The notes under the pieces are model-generated. The model worked only from the letters and a program-made list of their open reading frames with translations, did no database searches and was not told the DNA's origin. A stretch of DNA of 64,000 bases from CAVRRZ01 sp963723745 (lineage in GTDB: Bacteria; Actinomycetota; Actinomycetes; Mycobacteriales; Geodermatophilaceae): positions 283,743 through 347,742 of the forward strand of contig CAVRRZ010000006.1 of assembly GCA_963723745.1 (NCBI GenBank), given 5' to 3'. Both the position numbers and the translations under genes were made by a program. How positions within the stretch are numbered: the stretch's first letter is position 1; the number at the start of each line of letters is the position of its first letter. Shown here one piece after another: positions 52,379-60,137 of the stretch.

Positions 52379-52939
52379 GTGCAGCCGACCTTCCCCAGCC
52401 CCCAACGGCCTCGGTCTGCGATCGCGGCGCCGCGCAGGGAAGGCCGCTCCGGTCCCTATCCCGGCCCGTACGCCTCTGGCTACCCCGGCCCCGACCGGCC
52501 CTTTCCCGAAGCCCGCCACAGCGGCCGGATGCCGGTCGCGGCGCGGGCGGCCGCCGTGCTCGGGCTGGTCTCGCTCGTACCGCTGGCCCTGTTCGTCGTC
52601 GCGGCGGTCGCCCTCGGCGGGCTGCGCTCCGACGCGGGCCCCGAGTGGTGGCTCTACCCGTTGCTCGCCGCGCCGCTGGTCCAGCTGTGGGGGGCGGTGG
52701 ACCTGCTCGCCGGGCGCAGTCGGGTGGTGCTGGCCGTCGGCTGCCTGCCTGGCAGCGCGCTGCTGGGCTGGCTCGTGACCGAGACCCTGTCCGGCGCCGA
52801 GGTGCTCGGGCTCGGCTGGTGGGTGCTCGCCCTGGTCGGCTCGCCACTCGCCCTGCTGCTGACCCTGTTCCCGTCGGTGCGCCGCTGGATCGCCGACCGG
52901 CGCCGGCCGGCCTGGCGCGGCAATCGTGCGGTCGGCTGA
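52379..52939 (+). CDS. Membrane protein with proline/tyrosine-rich N-terminus (186 residues)
   Basis: About 50 polar residues rich in Pro, Gly, Arg and Tyr (GPYPGPYASGYPGPDRPF) are followed by four hydrophobic segments (ARAAAVLGLVSLVPLALFVV, WLYPLLAAPLVQLWGAVDLL, VVLAVGCLPGSALLGWLV and WWVLALVGSPLALLLTLFPS). It ends in a basic tail. The family is unknown. The start GTG 52379 is set by the leaderless -10. Confidence 0.65.
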   Translation: MQPTFPSPQRPRSAIAAPRREGRSGPYPGPYASGYPGPDRPFPEARHSGRMPVAARAAAVLGLVSLVPLALFVVAAVALGGLRSDAGPEWWLYPLLAAPLVQLWGAVDLLAGRSRVVLAVGCLPGSALLGWLVTETLSGAEVLGLGWWVLALVGSPLALLLTLFPSVRRWIADRRRPAWRGNRAVG

Positions 52940-52966
52940 CCCGGCGGGCGCCCCCGCCCCTGCGCT

Positions 52967-53022
52967 GATCATGGCGCGGTGACCACTTCGGGGGCTCCCT
53001 CGGCGGTTTCGGCGCCATGATC
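52967..53022. repeat. Inverted repeat with 11-bp arms
   Basis: GATCATGGCGC (52967-52977) and GCGCCATGATC (53012-53022), perfect arms with a 34-base spacer, in the short gap before the flavoprotein gene. It could be a terminator, an operator upstream of the -10 at 53035, or one copy of a dispersed repeat. Confidence 0.6.
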
Positions 53023-53034
53023 GCGCCCGCCCGA

Positions 53035-53040
53035 TAGCGT
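53035..53040 (+). promoter_or_regulatory. -10 element TAGCGT, leaderless layout
   Basis: TAGCGT, then CGGGGC, then the GTG at 53047. Confidence 0.6.
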
Positions 53041-53046
53041 CGGGGC

Positions 53047-54717
53047 GTGAGCGCGCAGAACGATCGCATCGAGACCGACGTCGTCGTCGTGGGGGCCGGC
53101 TTGGCCGGCCTCGTCGCCACCGCCGAGCTGGCCGACGCCGGCAAGCGGGTGGTCCTGCTCGACCAGGAGCCCGAGGCCTCCTTCGGTGGCCAGGCCTGGT
53201 GGTCCTTCGGCGGCCTGTTCCTGGTCGACTCCCCGGAGCAGCGGCGGCTGCGCGTGCACGACTCGCTCGAGCTCGCCCGCCAGGACTGGCTCGGAACGGC
53301 CGGGTTCGACCGCGACGAGGACCACTGGCCGCGGCAGTGGGCCGAGGCCTACCTGCAGTTCGCGGCGGGGGAGAAGCGGGCCTGGCTCAAGGAGCAGGGT
53401 GTCGGCTTCTTCCCGGTCGTCGGCTGGGCCGAACGGGGCGGTTACACCGCGACCGGCCACGGCAACTCCGTGCCCCGCTTCCATATCGTCTGGGGCACCG
53501 GCCCCGGCCTGCTGACCCCCTTCGCCCGCCGGGTGCGCGCGGCGATCGACTCCGGCCTGGTGCAGTTGCGCTTCCGGCACCGCGTCGATGACCTCCTGGT
53601 CACGGGCGGGGCGGCGACCGGAGTCCGCGGGGCGGTGCTCGAGCCCAGCGACGTCGCCCGGGGCGAGGCCAGCTCGCGTGCCGAGGTGGGCGCCTTCGAG
53701 GTGGCCGCCTCGGCCGTGGTGATCACCTCCGGTGGCATCGGCGGCAACCACGACCTGGTCCGTCGCAACTGGCCGGCCCGGCTGGGGCCGGCACCGAAGC
53801 GGCTGCTGTCGGGCGTGCCCGCGCACGTCGACGGTCGGATGCTCATGACCACCCAGGCGGCCGGCGCGAGCGTCGTCAACTCCGACCGCATGTGGCACTA
53901 CACCGAGGGCGTGGTCAACCACAGTCCGGTGTGGGACAAGCACGGCATCCGCATCCTGCCGGGGCCGTCGTCCCTGTGGCTCGACGCCACCGGGAGCCGG
54001 CTGCCGGTGCCGCTGTTCCCCGGCTTCGACACCCTCGGCACGTTGGCCCACATCGGGACGACCGGCTACGAGCACACCTGGTTCGTGGCGACCTCGAAGA
54101 TCGTGGAGAAGGAGTTCGCCCTCTCCGGGTCCGAGCAGAATCCCGACCTCACCGGCAAGGACGTCATGCTCCTGCTCAACCGGGTCCGGTCGGGCGTCGC
54201 CGCGCCCGTGCAGGCCTTCCTCGACCGCGGCGAGGACTTCGTGGTCGCGGACACGCTGCCCGAACTCGTTGCAGGCATGAACCGGATCACCGGCGGCACC
54301 CCGCAGCTGGACCTGGCCACCGTCGAGCGCGAGGTGACCGCCCGCGACCGGGAGGTCGGCAACGCCTTCACCAAGGACCTGCAGGTCACCGCCATCCGCG
54401 GCGCCCGCAAGTACTTGGGCGACAAGCTGATCCGCGTCGCCCCGCCGCACCGCCTGCTCGACCCGAAGGCCGGTCCGCTGATCGCCGTCCGGCTCAACGT
54501 GCTGACCCGCAAGACGCTGGGTGGCCTGGAGACCGACCTGTCGGGGCGGGTGCTGCGCCCCGGCGGCGAGCCCTTCCCCGGCCTGTACGCGGCCGGGGAG
54601 GTCTCCGGCTTCGGCGGGGGTGGCATGCACGGCTACCGCTCGCTCGAGGGCACCTTCCTCGGCGGCTGCCTGTTCTCCGGCCGCGTCGCCGGCCGGGCAG
54701 TGGCGGAGAGCCTGTGA
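53047..54717 (+). CDS. FAD-binding dehydrogenase (KstD/fumarate reductase-like flavoprotein)
   Basis: 556 residues. N-terminal Rossmann motif VVVVGAGLAGLVATAELADA (near residue 11), then FGGQAWWSFGGLFLVDSPEQ. Further blocks include AVVITSGGIGGNHDLVRRNW and the C-terminal FAD block FPGLYAAGEVSGFGGGGMHG followed by FLGGCLFSGRVAGR. This is the FAD_binding_2 superfamily shared by 3-ketosteroid dehydrogenases and fumarate reductases. The subfamily with FGGQAWWSFGG is usually called FAD-binding dehydrogenase, without an assigned substrate. No signal peptide. The stop overlaps the next GTG. Confidence 0.85.
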   Translation: MSAQNDRIETDVVVVGAGLAGLVATAELADAGKRVVLLDQEPEASFGGQAWWSFGGLFLVDSPEQRRLRVHDSLELARQDWLGTAGFDRDEDHWPRQWAEAYLQFAAGEKRAWLKEQGVGFFPVVGWAERGGYTATGHGNSVPRFHIVWGTGPGLLTPFARRVRAAIDSGLVQLRFRHRVDDLLVTGGAATGVRGAVLEPSDVARGEASSRAEVGAFEVAASAVVITSGGIGGNHDLVRRNWPARLGPAPKRLLSGVPAHVDGRMLMTTQAAGASVVNSDRMWHYTEGVVNHSPVWDKHGIRILPGPSSLWLDATGSRLPVPLFPGFDTLGTLAHIGTTGYEHTWFVATSKIVEKEFALSGSEQNPDLTGKDVMLLLNRVRSGVAAPVQAFLDRGEDFVVADTLPELVAGMNRITGGTPQLDLATVEREVTARDREVGNAFTKDLQVTAIRGARKYLGDKLIRVAPPHRLLDPKAGPLIAVRLNVLTRKTLGGLETDLSGRVLRPGGEPFPGLYAAGEVSGFGGGGMHGYRSLEGTFLGGCLFSGRVAGRAVAESL

Positions 54718-55433
54718 CGGGGCCTCGGTCCGATCCCTGGCCCGATCCCCGGTCCGATCCCCGGTCCGATCCCTGGCCCGATCCCTGGGCGGATCCCCGC
54801 ACCGAGACCCAGACCGGGGCGCCCTACGCCGGCCCGCCGGTCACCGGTCCGGCGCCCGCCTGGCCTCCGGCCGGCTGCGGCCCACCCCCCGGGTACGGTG
54901 CGCCGCCGTACGGCTACGGCCACCCGCAGCCCTACCCGGCCTGGGGCTGGCCGGCGCCGCCCCAGGCGCCGCGCCGTCCCGGCCAGGTCATCGCCGCGGC
55001 CGTGCTGGCGTTCGTGCAGGCCGCGATGGTGCTGCTCGCCTCCATCTACGTGTTCATGTTCGCCGCTCTCGCCGAGCTGGCCGCGGGGACGCCGGGCTTC
55101 TCGCGGTCGCGATCCGAGGAGCTGGCGCTGGAGGGCCAGATCCTCGCGGTCGTGCAGCTGGTGTCGGCGGTCGCGCTGGTCGTCGCCGGGATCATGGCGC
55201 TGACCAGGCGCACCCGGTCGACCTGGACGACGCTGGTCGCTGCGCTGGGGCTCCAGGTGGGGCTGGCCGTCTACTGGCTGGCCCGCCTGACCGGGCTGGT
55301 CGGGAGCGGCCTGGGCGACGCCGGCACGCTGGCGTTCGCGTCCCTGATGCTCGCCGCCGGGCCGGCCGTCGCCCTGGGCCTGGTGGTCACCGGCGCCGGC
55401 CGGCGCTGGTTCGACGGGGACGCCCAGGCCTGA
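54714..55433 (+). CDS. Membrane protein with DP-repeat N-terminus (239 residues)
   Basis: GTG 54714 overlaps the flavoprotein stop. The N-terminus is six tetrapeptides (RSDP/WPDP/WADP), then a Pro/Gly/Tyr-rich stretch (GYGAPPYGYGHPQPYPAWGW). Four hydrophobic segments follow, from PGQVIAAAVLAFVQAAMVLL to LMLAAGPAVALGLVVTGAGR. The layout is like many actinobacterial DUF4190-type or other proline-rich small membrane proteins. Function is unknown. Confidence 0.65.
   Translation: MTGPRSDPWPDPRSDPRSDPWPDPWADPRTETQTGAPYAGPPVTGPAPAWPPAGCGPPPGYGAPPYGYGHPQPYPAWGWPAPPQAPRRPGQVIAAAVLAFVQAAMVLLASIYVFMFAALAELAAGTPGFSRSRSEELALEGQILAVVQLVSAVALVVAGIMALTRRTRSTWTTLVAALGLQVGLAVYWLARLTGLVGSGLGDAGTLAFASLMLAAGPAVALGLVVTGAGRRWFDGDAQA
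54726..54797 (+). repeat. Six tandem 12-bp repeats
   Basis: Consensus CGGTCCGATCCC / TGGCCCGATCCC from 54726 to 54797, coding RSDP, WPDP, RSDP, RSDP, WPDP and WADP at the N-terminus of the membrane protein. Such an array can change length by slippage. Confidence 0.9.
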
Positions 55434-55500
55434 CGTCGGTCAGCGCCCCGGCCTGACGCCGGCCGGCGGACCGTCAGGCGCGGTGCGGGACACTGGCCCC

Positions 55501-55863
55501 ATGCCCACCGCTCCGCCCGCCCTCGATCCGCAGGTGGCCGCCCTGCTGCGCCGCGACGACTCCGGTCTGGTCGCAGCCGTGGTCCAGCAGCACGACACGG
55601 GCGAGGTGCTCATGCTCGCCTGGATGGACGACGAGGCGCTGCACCGCACCCTCACCACCGGCCGGGCCACGTACTGGTCGCGCAGCCGCCGCGAGTACTG
55701 GGTCAAGGGGGAGACGTCGGGCAACCGCCAGTGGGTGCGCGAGGTCCGGATCGACTGCGACGGCGACGCGCTGCTCGTGCTCGTCGATCAGGAGGGCGCC
55801 GCCTGCCACACCGGCGAGCGGACGTGCTTCCACCGGCAGCTGCCGGCGGAGGTCGCCGCGTGA
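55501..55863 (+). CDS. hisI: Phosphoribosyl-AMP cyclohydrolase
   Basis: HisI opens the adenine ring of PR-AMP, the third step of histidine synthesis. 120 residues, single-domain form (no HisE). Signature residues: VLMLAWMDDEALHRTL, ATYWSRSRREYWVKGETSGN, and the zinc/magnesium site in IDCDGDALLVLVDQEGAACH with HTGERTCFH. ATG 55501 is preceded by GACACT 6 bases upstream, a weak leaderless -10. The stop overlaps trpE (GTGA), linking histidine and tryptophan genes. Confidence 0.95.
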   Translation: MPTAPPALDPQVAALLRRDDSGLVAAVVQQHDTGEVLMLAWMDDEALHRTLTTGRATYWSRSRREYWVKGETSGNRQWVREVRIDCDGDALLVLVDQEGAACHTGERTCFHRQLPAEVAA

Positions 55864-57374
55864 GGCTCGGTGCCACGCTGCCCGGCCGCGAGGAGTTCGC
55901 CGAGCAGGTGAGGACCGGCGGGGGTGCCATGGTGCCCGTCGTCCGCCGGCTGCTCGCCGACGGGCAGACCGCCGTGGGCATCTACCGGGCGCTGGCCGCC
56001 AACCGCCCCGGCACGGTGCTGCTCGAGTCGGCGGAGCAGGGCAAGCGCTGGTCGCGGTACAGCTTCGTCGGCGTCCGCAGCGCCGGGGTGCTGACCGAAC
56101 GGGACGGCGCCACGCTCTGGCTGGGCGACCCGCTGCCCGGCCTGACCGACGACCTGCCGGCAGACCCGCTGGCCGCCGTCCGCACGCTGGCCCGGCGGCT
56201 GCGCTCGCCGCGCACGCCCGGTCTGCCGCCACTGACCGGCGGGCTGGTCGGCTACCTCGGCTACGACGTGGTCCGCCGGCTGGAGCGGCTGCCCGAGATC
56301 GGCACCGACGACCTCGGCATGCCCGAGGTGTCCCTCATGCTGGTCACCGACCTGGCCGTGCTCGACCACACCGACGGCACGATCCTGCTGATCGCCAACG
56401 CGCTCGGCGGGGACGACGCGACGGCCTGGGACGACGCCGTCGCCCGCCTGGACGCCATGGCCGCCGACCTGACCAAGGCCGCACCCCCGGGGGTCGCCGT
56501 CTTCGAGGCGGCCGACGCCCCGCCGGTGGTCAGCAACATGCCGGCCGGCCGCTTCGAGGCCGGTGTCGAGGCCATCCGCGAGCTGATCCGGGCCGGCGAC
56601 GCGTTCCAGGTCGTGCTCAGCCAGCGCTTCGAGCTGACCACCGACGTCGACGCCCTCGACCTCTACCGGGTGTTGCGGGCGACCAACCCGTCGCCGTACA
56701 TGTACCTGCTGCGCTTCGCCGGGCGGGAGTCGCCGTTCGACGTGGTCGGCTCCTCGCCGGAGGCGCTGGTGACCGTCACCGGCTCGTCCGCGGTCGTGCA
56801 CCCGCCGGCCGGCACCCGGCCGCGGGGCGCCACCGAGGAGGAGGACCTCCGGCTGGCCGAGGGGCTGCGTGCCGACCCCAAGGAGCGGGCCGAACACGTG
56901 ATGCTGGTCGACCTGGCGCGCAACGACCTCGGCCGGGTCTGCGTCCCGGGCACCGTCGAGGTGCCCGACTTCATGCGCATCGAGCTCTACAGCCACGTGA
57001 TGCACCTGGTCTCGACGGTCGCCGGTGACGTCGCGCCCGGGCGGGACGCCCTCGACGTGCTGGATGCGACGTTCCCGGCGGGCACCGTCTCGGGCGCGCC
57101 CAAGCCGCGGGCCATGGAGATCATCGAGATGCTCGAGCCGACCCGGCGCGCGCTCTACGCCGGCACGGTCGGGTACGTCGACGCCAGCGGTGACATGGAC
57201 ATGGCGATCGCCATCCGCACCGCCGTCCTGCACCAGGGGCGTGCCTACGTGCAGGCCGGCGCCGGCGTCGTGGCCGACAGCGACCCGGCCACCGAGGAGG
57301 CCGAGACCCGGCACAAGGCGCGGGCCGTGCTGGCGGCGATCGCGACCGCCGAAGGGCTCCGGGAGGTGCGGTGA
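55860..57374 (+). CDS. trpE: Anthranilate synthase component I
   Basis: TrpE converts chorismate to anthranilate with ammonia from TrpG, which is not in this window. 504 residues. The N-terminal block has TVLLESAEQGKRWSRYSFVG, carrying the LLES tryptophan feedback-site motif. The catalytic domain has RAGDAFQVVLSQRFEL, NPSPYMYLLRF, PPAGTRPRGATEEEDL, HVMLVDLARNDLGRVC, HVMHLVSTVAGD and FPAGTVSGAPKPRAMEIIE. GTG 55860 overlaps hisI. Confidence 0.96.
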   Translation: MRLGATLPGREEFAEQVRTGGGAMVPVVRRLLADGQTAVGIYRALAANRPGTVLLESAEQGKRWSRYSFVGVRSAGVLTERDGATLWLGDPLPGLTDDLPADPLAAVRTLARRLRSPRTPGLPPLTGGLVGYLGYDVVRRLERLPEIGTDDLGMPEVSLMLVTDLAVLDHTDGTILLIANALGGDDATAWDDAVARLDAMAADLTKAAPPGVAVFEAADAPPVVSNMPAGRFEAGVEAIRELIRAGDAFQVVLSQRFELTTDVDALDLYRVLRATNPSPYMYLLRFAGRESPFDVVGSSPEALVTVTGSSAVVHPPAGTRPRGATEEEDLRLAEGLRADPKERAEHVMLVDLARNDLGRVCVPGTVEVPDFMRIELYSHVMHLVSTVAGDVAPGRDALDVLDATFPAGTVSGAPKPRAMEIIEMLEPTRRALYAGTVGYVDASGDMDMAIAIRTAVLHQGRAYVQAGAGVVADSDPATEEAETRHKARAVLAAIATAEGLREVR

Positions 57375-58006
57375 GCGCGCAGCGCCCGGTCAGCCGCGGA
57401 CGGCGGGAGCTCACCGCCACGGTGCTCGCCTGCGTCGTCGCCGCCGGTGTGGCCCTCACCGCGGGCGGACAGGCGTGGGGGGAGATCACCGCGCAGCGGC
57501 CCGAGCCGCTGCCGCCGGTGACCACACTGGTGAGCGGCAGCGAGGCGGCCCCGCTGGTGCCGGCGGCCGCGCTGGTGCTGCTCGCTGCCGCCGGCGCGCT
57601 GCTCGCCGTCCGCGGCGGGGGCCGGGCGGTCGTGGGTGCCGTGCTGGTGCTGGCCGGCGTCGGCCTGGCCTGGGCGAGCGGGCGGGTGCTCGCCGGGGAC
57701 GACGTCGTCACCACCCAGCTGCGGGCCTTCGGCGTGCCGGCCGACGAGCTCGTCACCGACCTCTCGCCGGGGTGGCCGGTCGCCGTGGTGGTCGCCGGGG
57801 TGCTGGGCGTCCTCGCCGGCCTGCTCACCGTCGTCCGCGGGCGGAGCTGGCCGGCGATGGGCCGCCGCTACGAGCGCGCCGGCGACCCCGGCACCGCGAC
57901 GCCCCCTGTCGCCCCCACGGCCGAGCAGCAGGCCTCGGCCGCCTGGTCGGCGCTCGACCGTGGCGAGGACCCGACGGACGGACCGGACGACCGCAGGCCG
58001 CGGTGA
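57371..58006 (+). CDS. Trp region conserved membrane protein (TIGR02234 / Trp_oprn_chp family)
   Basis: A 211-residue protein with four hydrophobic segments (LTATVLACVVAAGVALTAGG, LVPAAALVLLAAAGALLAVR, AVVGAVLVLAGVGLAWASGR and WPVAVVVAGVLGVLAGLLTV) and a hydrophilic tail ending ASAAWSALDRGEDPTDG. This family occurs almost only in actinobacteria between trpE and trpC. Its function is unknown. GTG 57371 overlaps the trpE stop. Confidence 0.9.
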   Translation: MSAQRPVSRGRRELTATVLACVVAAGVALTAGGQAWGEITAQRPEPLPPVTTLVSGSEAAPLVPAAALVLLAAAGALLAVRGGGRAVVGAVLVLAGVGLAWASGRVLAGDDVVTTQLRAFGVPADELVTDLSPGWPVAVVVAGVLGVLAGLLTVVRGRSWPAMGRRYERAGDPGTATPPVAPTAEQQASAAWSALDRGEDPTDGPDDRRPR

Positions 58007-58030
58007 CGCCGCAGTGACGGTGCCGAAAGA

Positions 58031-58046
58031 CGTTCCCGCGGGAACG
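58031..58046. promoter_or_regulatory. 16-bp perfect palindrome CGTTCCCGCGGGAACG
   Basis: It lies 25 bases after the trp-linked membrane gene at the start of the 491-base gap 58007-58497. It has the form of a dimeric regulator site, but no promoter is obvious beside it and it could be chance in GC-rich DNA. Confidence 0.35.
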
Positions 58047-58382
58047 CGATCAAGGCTCTGAACATGCCGCCGTTCCCGGCCGAGCAATGTGCGCGAAACG
58101 GCCGTTCCGAGCCCGCAAATGGCCCCTTCGTGCACACTGCCCCGCCGCTGCGGCGCCCCTCAGGCCGCCCCGGGTCCCCGCCGCCCACTAAGGGACATGT
58201 TGGCCAGACCCTCTACGTCGGCACCACGCTGTCGCGAGGCGGCACGCGCGTGCACGTGTCGCTCGCCGAGCGAGCGCCGATGTCTTCCTCGTAGGTCAGC
58301 GACGGTGCACCCAGGGCAGTGTCTCTGCCCGGCCCACTCAGACACAGTCCGGGACCTCGGCGGCGCCTCCGCCAACACCGCA

Positions 58383-58438
58383 GTTATTCGAAAAGATGCT
58401 GTTATCCGTGGCTGGATGACAGCATCTTTTCGAATGAC
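58383..58438 (+). repeat. Long AT-rich hairpin, 25-bp stem and 6-base loop
   Basis: Left arm 58383-58407 and right arm 58414-58438 are complementary along all 25 positions except two; both exceptions are T opposite G, so they pair as U-G in plus-strand RNA. The core arm is ATTCGAAAAGATGCTGT and its complement; the loop is GTGGCT. The arms are far more AT-rich than the genome. It lies between the trp membrane gene and the hypothetical gene before trpC. It may be a terminator, an attenuator or a mobile palindromic unit. Confidence 0.85.
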
Positions 58439-58497
58439 GGCGGGAATGCCCGACGCCCCGACGGATCGTGGCCCAGAGGCCGCCCTCAGGGACGGGC

Positions 58498-59082
58498 GTG
58501 ACGCCGCGGTTCGACGCATTCCTCGGCAGCAGAGAGGCTGACGTCGACGTCATCCGTCCCAGCCGCGCGAGACTGCTGGGCGTGGCGAAGAACCCGAAGG
58601 TCGATCGCGAGGCACTCCACCGTGGCGCCCAGGCGGCCGTGCTGACCGGCCTGGTGCGAGGCGACGACGTCGAGGACATCGTCGCCGCCGTGGCGCCCAA
58701 CCACGTGGCCGGCCGGTTCACCCCCGACGTCGCCCTGCTGGATCTCGCCGTCACGGCGCTCGAACTCGCCACTCCGCCCGGCTCGGCGCCGCTCGAGTAC
58801 GACGGCCTCCGCGAGCGCTTCCTGCCGGAGATCCAGTTCCGCGGCCGGGTCGAGCACCGCAACAGCCAGTACGCCCTCTACGCGGCCGCCTGCCGGCGCG
58901 GCGGCCTGGAGCCGGACCTGCTCAGGGACGCCGGCTGGTGGCAGGAGCCGCTGTGGATCTACGCGACCTACGCCGCCGTCGTCTACGCACGGGCCGCCGC
59001 CGAGCGGCTGGGCGTCCCACCTGCGGAGATCGCCCGGAAGGTCGGCGCCCGGCACCGTCTCGACGTCACGGCCGACGACTGA
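58498..59082 (+). CDS. Hypothetical protein between trpE and trpC
   Basis: About 194 residues from GTG 58498 (VTPRFDAFLGSREADVDVIR); GTG 58468 and GTG 58582 are alternatives. It is mostly helical and soluble: ALHRGAQAAVLTGLVRGDDV, VAGRFTPDVALLDLAVTALE, EYDGLRERFLPEIQFRGRVE, WWQEPLWIYATYAAVVYARA and RLGVPPAEIARKVGARH. Strong GC codon bias supports a real gene. I do not recognise the family. Confidence 0.7.
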   Translation: MTPRFDAFLGSREADVDVIRPSRARLLGVAKNPKVDREALHRGAQAAVLTGLVRGDDVEDIVAAVAPNHVAGRFTPDVALLDLAVTALELATPPGSAPLEYDGLRERFLPEIQFRGRVEHRNSQYALYAAACRRGGLEPDLLRDAGWWQEPLWIYATYAAVVYARAAAERLGVPPAEIARKVGARHRLDVTADD

Positions 59083-59155
59083 CGGGACGGGGTAATAGCG
59101 GAACCGGTGCGAACCGTCAACCCGCCCCCCGGCCGGAGCCGGAGACCGCCGCCTC

Positions 59156-59161
59156 TAGTCT
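59156..59161 (+). promoter_or_regulatory. Candidate -10 element TAGTCT upstream of trpC
   Basis: TAGTCT lies 98 bases before the trpC GTG and would give a leader of about 90 bases that holds a short open frame at 59198. Confidence 0.4.
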
Positions 59162-59197
59162 GGATCCGGCCCAGAAAGCTCGGAAGGGGACGGATCG

Positions 59198-59263
59198 GTG
59201 CTACTTCGGCAGGACGCCGTGCAGCAGCGCACGGCCGTGTCCGCGTCGGGACCCCGCCCGTGA
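59198..59263 (+). CDS. Possible 21-residue leader peptide before trpC
   Basis: GTG at 59198, about 8 bases after AAGGGGA, opens 21 codons and stops at a TGA that overlaps the trpC GTG. It has no tryptophan codons, so it is not a classical attenuator peptide, but the overlap would couple its translation to trpC. It may equally be chance. Confidence 0.3.
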   Translation: MLLRQDAVQQRTAVSASGPRP

Positions 59264-60069
59264 CCGTCCTCGACGAGATCGTCGCCGGCGTCCGCGAGGA
59301 CGTGGCCGCGCGCGAGGCACTCCGCCCGCTGGCCGAGGTCAAGGCCGCCGTCGCCGCCACCCGCCCCGCCCTCGACGCCCTCGCCGCGTTGCGCGCGCCC
59401 GGGGTCGGCGTCATCGCCGAGGTCAAGCGGCGCAGCCCCTCGAAGGGCGACCTGGCCGACATCCCGGACCCGGCCACGCTTGCCCGGCAGTACGAGGCCG
59501 GCGGCGCCCGCGTGATCAGCGTCCTCACCGAGCGGCGGCGCTTCGGCGGCTCCCAGGCCGACCTCGACGCCGTCCGCGCCGCGGTGAACGTGCCGATCCT
59601 GTGCAAGGACTTCGTCGTCAGCAGCTACCAGGTGCACGAGGCCCGGGCGCACGGCGCCGACGTGGTGCTGCTGATCGTCGCCGCACTCGAGCAGAATGTG
59701 CTGGTGGGCCTGCTGGAGCGGGTCGAGTCGCTCGGCATGACCGCGTTGGTCGAGGTGCACACCGAGGCCGAGGCCGACCGCGCCCTCGACGCGGGCGCCG
59801 TCGTCATCGGCGTCAACGCCCGCGACCTGACCACCCTCGAGGTCGACCGGTCGACGTTCGAGCGGATCGCCCCGGGCCTGCCCCGCGAGGTGGTCAAGAT
59901 CGCCGAGTCCGGCGTCCGCGGGCCGCACGACCTGATCAGCTACGCCGCGGCCGGGGCGGACGCCGTCCTGGTGGGCGAGGGCCTGGTCACTGCGGGCGAC
60001 GCACGGCAGGCGGTCGCCGACCTGGTGACGGCGGGATCGCATCCCGCCACCCCCCGCACCCCCCGCTGA
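59260..60069 (+). CDS. trpC: Indole-3-glycerol phosphate synthase
   Basis: TrpC closes the indole ring. 269 residues from GTG 59260 (VTVLDEIVAGVREDVAARE); the open upstream frame is not conserved-looking. Motifs: VIAEVKRRSPSKGDLADIPD with catalytic Glu and Lys, ILCKDFVVSSYQVHEARAHG with the second Lys, ALVEVHTEAEADRAL and GVNARDLTTLEVD. There is no fused TrpF domain. It forms a cluster with trpB and trpA. Confidence 0.95.
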   Translation: MTVLDEIVAGVREDVAAREALRPLAEVKAAVAATRPALDALAALRAPGVGVIAEVKRRSPSKGDLADIPDPATLARQYEAGGARVISVLTERRRFGGSQADLDAVRAAVNVPILCKDFVVSSYQVHEARAHGADVVLLIVAALEQNVLVGLLERVESLGMTALVEVHTEAEADRALDAGAVVIGVNARDLTTLEVDRSTFERIAPGLPREVVKIAESGVRGPHDLISYAAAGADAVLVGEGLVTAGDARQAVADLVTAGSHPATPRTPR

Positions 60070-60137
60070 CCCGAGGGCGACGCGGCCGCGCGACCCCCTC
60101 CACCGCTGTCCCACTGTCACGCGAGACACTGGGCCGC

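Noticed and set aside
55860..55920. Search for a tryptophan attenuator before trpE
   Set aside because: trpE overlaps hisI by four bases, leaving no room for a leader, and no run of Trp codons is present.
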